A DNA stretch of 64,000 bases from Owenia fusiformis (lineage: Eukaryota > Annelida > Polychaeta > Sabellida > Oweniidae). The translations under genes and the position numbers were made by a program. Every line of letters starts with the position of its first letter. Positions within the stretch are counted from its first letter, which is position 1. The stretch lies in the NCBI GenBank assembly GCA_903813345.2, contig CAIIXF020000005.1, positions 1,610,001-1,674,000 on the forward strand. Direction: 5' to 3'. The notes beneath the pieces were generated by a model. It saw only the letters and a program-made list of their open reading frames with translations, made no database searches and was not told the origin of the DNA. Below are positions 60,692-64,000 of the stretch, piece by piece.

Positions 60692-62079
60692 GATGGTTCT
60701 TAGCAGGAATTGTGTATGGATTTAATGTATATGCAATCTCTCTGAAAGAAACATTCAACTATACTCAGACTGAACTGGATTACATAGCATCAAGTGGTGA
60801 TTGGGGAGAATGTTTGCAGTTTCCAGCAGGGATGGTTTTTGACAGGTTTGGTCCAAGGGTGACATGTACCGTCTCCCTTATCATCACAACAATGGGATTT
60901 TTACTCATGTGGAGTGCAACAACTTTTAGAATATTCTTCAGCTCAAAAAGTTGGCTTGTGTGTATTTTTTATTTTCTGACAGGATTTGGACCCACGTTTA
61001 TTGCCCTAGCATCTATGGCAGTGAATTGTAAGAACTTTGACAAGAAACATTTGGGTAAAGTACTCGGCCTCCTTAATGCCATATTTGGGCTTACTCCTGC
61101 AGTAATAATTCCTATTTATCAAGGATTATTCGTACAAGGACACATTGAAGATGCAGCGAATCAAAAGTTAGGAGAGTTTATGTTAATGCTTACTGTATTA
61201 TCAGCTTGTATATGTATATTTGGTGTTGTGATGCTAAAACCAGTTCCTGAAGAAACTCCATATGATGAGATTGAACAAACGGGAGAGACTGATATGGATG
61301 TGAAAAATGATGTACGTAGCAATAAACCCATGGAGATACATAAAAACATTAATGATAGAACAGCCCTTGTTCTAGAGAAAACAACAAAGCAGATACCACA
61401 AGATATGAATTGTTGGCAAATGATGCAAACACCTCAGTTTTATTATATTTTTGTGATTTCTCTGACAGTTGGGGGTATTTGTGTAGCAGTTGTAAATAAT
61501 GTCACAATTATATTGGAATCTGCAGAGACTGATATAAATCTAATAACTTTCACATCTATAGTCCCAATTTTTGCATCCATTGGGCGATTATTTGGTGGGG
61601 TGATACCAGATCATGTATTCCAGAAATGGCCGGCCATTCCAAAGGCATCAATTCTGTTTTTTCCGGTCATACTTACATGTATCAGTCAAGTAGTCTTCAT
61701 ATTTTTTAATGGAAGATTCATTGGTTTGATATGTGCTTCTGTAATGGTAGCCCTAGCATATGGTGTTGTATTTGTACATATTAGTATTATCACCATTAAC
61801 CAGTTTGGTCTGCACTACTGTGCACAAAACTGTGGATTAATGTTTTTGGGCACTGGAAGTGGAATAGTATTATTTCAAAAGCTTTTTGCTTTGAATTATG
61901 AAACCTATAGTCCACCTGGATCACATAATTGTTTTGGACACATGTGTACACAGTGGTTTTTTGTTCTTACAGCAAGTTTAAGTTTTTGTGCAGTTTTCCT
62001 AAATATTTGTCTGATGAAGATTGAAAGAGATCAGCAACTCCAACATGAAGAATCACAAGCCCCCAGCAATCAGAAATAA
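60692..62079 (+). CDS. MFS transporter, nodulin-like family, probable terminal exon
   Basis: Membrane carrier of the major facilitator superfamily; substrate unknown. The open frame runs from TGGTTCTTAGCAGG (W-F-L-A-G-I-V-Y-G-F-N-V-Y) to TAA at 62077. Counting from the Val codon at 60712 there are 455 residues. TM1 spans the first residues and those just upstream. Other helices lie at about 31-42, 50-68, 81-104, 115-140, 155-175, 243-268, 278-298, 313-332, 337-361, 373-393 and 415-435. A polar loop (176-240) links the two six-helix halves. Motifs: 'YTQTELDYIASSGDWGE' and 'AGMVFDRFGPR' in the N half, as in nodulin-like proteins, and GRLFGGVIPD in the C half (MFS motif A type). No in-frame ATG precedes TM1: upstream is a stop, and TAG|GA fits a phase-1 3' splice site at 60692. 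The first exon, probably giving the N-terminal tail and Arg before Trp, is not identified. Alternatives: SLC16-like carrier, or a retrocopy that lost its start. No internal stops; looks functional. Confidence 0.85.
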
Positions 62080-62083
62080 AACC

Positions 62084-62089
62084 AATAAA
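62084..62089 (+). terminator. polyadenylation signal AATAAA
   Basis: AATAAA five bases after the transporter stop codon. It is very close to the stop; further AATAAA-type hexamers at about 62149 and 62219 may be the used sites. Confidence 0.5.
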
Positions 62090-62099
62090 TGTAAAATCA

Positions 62100-62970
62100 T
62101 GTAGTATATAAATAAACTGAAATATGAAACATAAGGTTGACTTATAACAAATAAATATTTTATAGCAGATGTCATGTTATATTTCTCTTTATGTATATTT
62201 ATTTCAATGATTTAATATAATAAAGTATATGCTTTTGAAATAAGTTTTTCAATTTTTATCATTATTTGATGGCGCAGATTACAGCTTCCAGAAATGGCCA
62301 GCCATTCAAAATGTTACAGAAGATCGCTTTAAACATTTAACACTCTCTCCCTTCTAATTCCTTCATCCTGACCAAGTTAATCAAATCATAAACAAAGTCT
62401 TAAGATCTAACAGTTTTGTTAAAATATTTAGAAATACATATACTCAAGCGGCAAATGGAACAAGACAAAATATACTTGAAAAATGAAACATCTAAGGGAA
62501 CAACCGGTTACAAAGAAAACAAGTCCCAAATATCCTAAACAATGATCTAACCATAAAGAAATGTAAGCCCTATTTACATCATACCTGGCAGTCCAAGATG
62601 GCCTGACTAAGAGCTCTTACAAAGATTTAAAACATTTTGGCTGAGAGCTCTTATCCAAGATAGGCTCTGGCGACTCTGAAGAAAATGTGGACTTCTTAAC
62701 TCTGAAACGTTTAACATGAGAGCTCTTATTGTGATTTAATTGGTGTTTCATATTAGATTGTGATAAGACATAGATTCAGATGCTCATGGAAACATCTTCA
62801 ATTTGGTACCTCATGAATTCCTTAACCAGTATTTATGTTTTATTATCAGGAATTAACCTTATTATGAAGAATTCAATGAAAGCATATTTAGTTATGCCAG
62901 TAGGGATATAGAGAAGCTGTCTGTCTGTCAGTCAGTCTATCTGTCAAACACAGCAAAAAATGTGAATCAA
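62100..62970. other. 3' flank of the transporter, non-coding
   Basis: Contains a family F fragment (62450-62565) and a loose 'GAGCTCTTA' repeat (62611, 62645, 62720). A CTGT microsatellite lies at 62920-62940. No gene recognised. Confidence 0.5.
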
Positions 62971-62976
62971 ACCACT

Positions 62977-63489
62977 GAATCCTGGAGTCAGGATTCATAC
63001 AGGATTCATATGCACATATGAATCCTGTATGAATCCTGCCTCCAGGATTCATACAGGATTCGCTGTTTAAATAGTTTACAAATGAATCCTGCCTTCAGGA
63101 ATCATACAGGATTCATATGCAATATAGTTTACAAATGAATCCAGCCTTCGGGATTCGTACAGGATTCATATAGAAGGTAGTTTGCAAATGAATCCTGCCT
63201 TCAGGAATCATACAGGATTCATATGCAATATAGTTTACAAATGAATCCAGCCTTCGGGATTCGTACAGGATTCATATAGAAGGTAGTTTGCAAATGAATC
63301 CTGCCTTCAGGAATCATACAGGATTCATATGCAATATAGTTTACAAATGAATCCAGCCTTCAGGATTCGTACAGGATTCATATAGAAGGTAGTTTGCAAA
63401 TGAATCCTGTAGCCAGGATTCAAGCAGGATTCATATGCAATATAGTTTACAAATGAATCCAGCCTTCAGGAATCATACAGGAATCAAAC
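62977..63489 (+). repeat. satellite array of alternating 53-bp monomers (106-bp dimer)
   Basis: From 63075 eight 53-bp monomers follow at 63075, 63128, 63181, 63234, 63287, 63340, 63393 and 63446. Two types alternate: one opens TTTACAAATGAATCCAGCC and ends ATATAGAAGGTAG, the other opens TTTGCAAATGAATCCTGCC and ends ATATGCAATATAG. Each monomer holds inverted GAATCC(T/A)G and CAGGATTC words. 62977-63074 is a degenerate leader made of the same words. Confidence 0.96.
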
Positions 63490-64000
63490 GAAAATTGGAA
63501 TTGATGTGTATGTTTCTATTCTAACACTCACATTGGCGTATCGCATATATTACGCCAAATGCGCACAGGCGTACCAAATGAATTCGAAAAATTTAATAAA
63601 AATGTGTAATTATTTAAAAGTTGTTCTGTGTGCTAATTTAAAATACATTGTTTTATTTATATTGTCTTCCCCGAATGGGTATATAAACTTTAAATATACA
63701 TGTAGCCATGTTTATTGAAAAAAGGACATTGGTTTTATTCGGTCCGTTTTATTCTTATTGGTATTAACTCGCAAATGTCACTACTGGAAATGGTTTTGTG
63801 TGGCCATGGCAGGGCAAGAAGGGCCCCCGAGGGTCAAAAGGGGCCGTTCTGTAAGATAACTTCTTCGGACGGGAGGTTTTTTTACCACAGACTTACAGAA
63901 GTGGTGCCGTTAAAAGAGTTTCTTCTTGGAGAAGGTGCCGCCTAAATGAAACAAAGTGCAATGGCCATTGAGATCGATGCTGTCCCTGTCAGGAGATAAT
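63490..64000. other. window-end sequence, unassigned
   Basis: From about 63780 it is clearly more GC-rich (CATGGCAGGGCAAGAAGGGC, 'GACGGGAGG'). An open frame (63715-63945) covers this part, but no domain is recognised. It could be the start of an exon, a CpG-type promoter or another repeat; the window ends before this can be decided. Confidence 0.3.

Noticed and set aside
63715-63945. Coding exon at the GC-richer window end
   Set aside because: The open frame shows no recognisable domain and no clear splice sites, and the window ends before it could be confirmed.

Overview
This is AT-rich (roughly two-thirds A+T by eye), gene-poor animal DNA. Eukaryotic signs are a spliced-looking coding exon with AATAAA signals, CR1/Jockey-type LINE remnants, tRNA-derived SINE heads, hAT, piggyBac and Tc1/mariner-type elements, a Helitron-like insertion, minisatellites and a satellite with dimeric order. 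The repeat mixture fits a lophotrochozoan, most likely a mollusc, but no sequence here fixes the species. There are no operons, rRNA genes, canonical tRNA genes or CRISPR arrays.

Layout. 0.25-2.7 kb: a dispersed repeat with internal tandem units, then a broken LINE on the minus strand. 3.2-9.5 kb and 12.9-19.3 kb: two collinear diverged copies of one non-coding block (old segmental duplication), with best-preserved cores at 4961-5056 and 13906-14009 that look like duplicated cis-regulatory DNA. Copy A carries a 38-bp minisatellite (12 units), a 63/67-bp minisatellite (14 units) grown from duplicated sequence, and a LINE 3' end; copy B carries a different LINE remnant. 20.8-21.5 kb: a TTAA-flanked piggyBac-type element. 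22-50 kb: desert with dispersed non-autonomous families, a hAT MITE with perfect 8-bp target duplication, nested inverted repeats at 37.8-39.6 kb and a decayed mariner-like element with very long terminal repeats. 51.1-57.4 kb: a large inverted repeat with ~3 kb spacer, one arm split by a Helitron/Helentron-like insertion holding 608-bp tandem units. 60.7-62.1 kb: the only convincing protein-coding sequence. 63.0-63.5 kb: a satellite array alternating two 53-bp monomers.

The one gene segment encodes nearly all of a 12-helix major facilitator protein resembling the nodulin-like branch. It looks like a 3' terminal exon whose start lies upstream behind a phase-1 acceptor. Everything else is mobile-element debris or non-coding sequence. 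No multi-gene system is visible; the most biologically interesting signals are the duplicated regulatory-looking block and the nested inverted-repeat structures.
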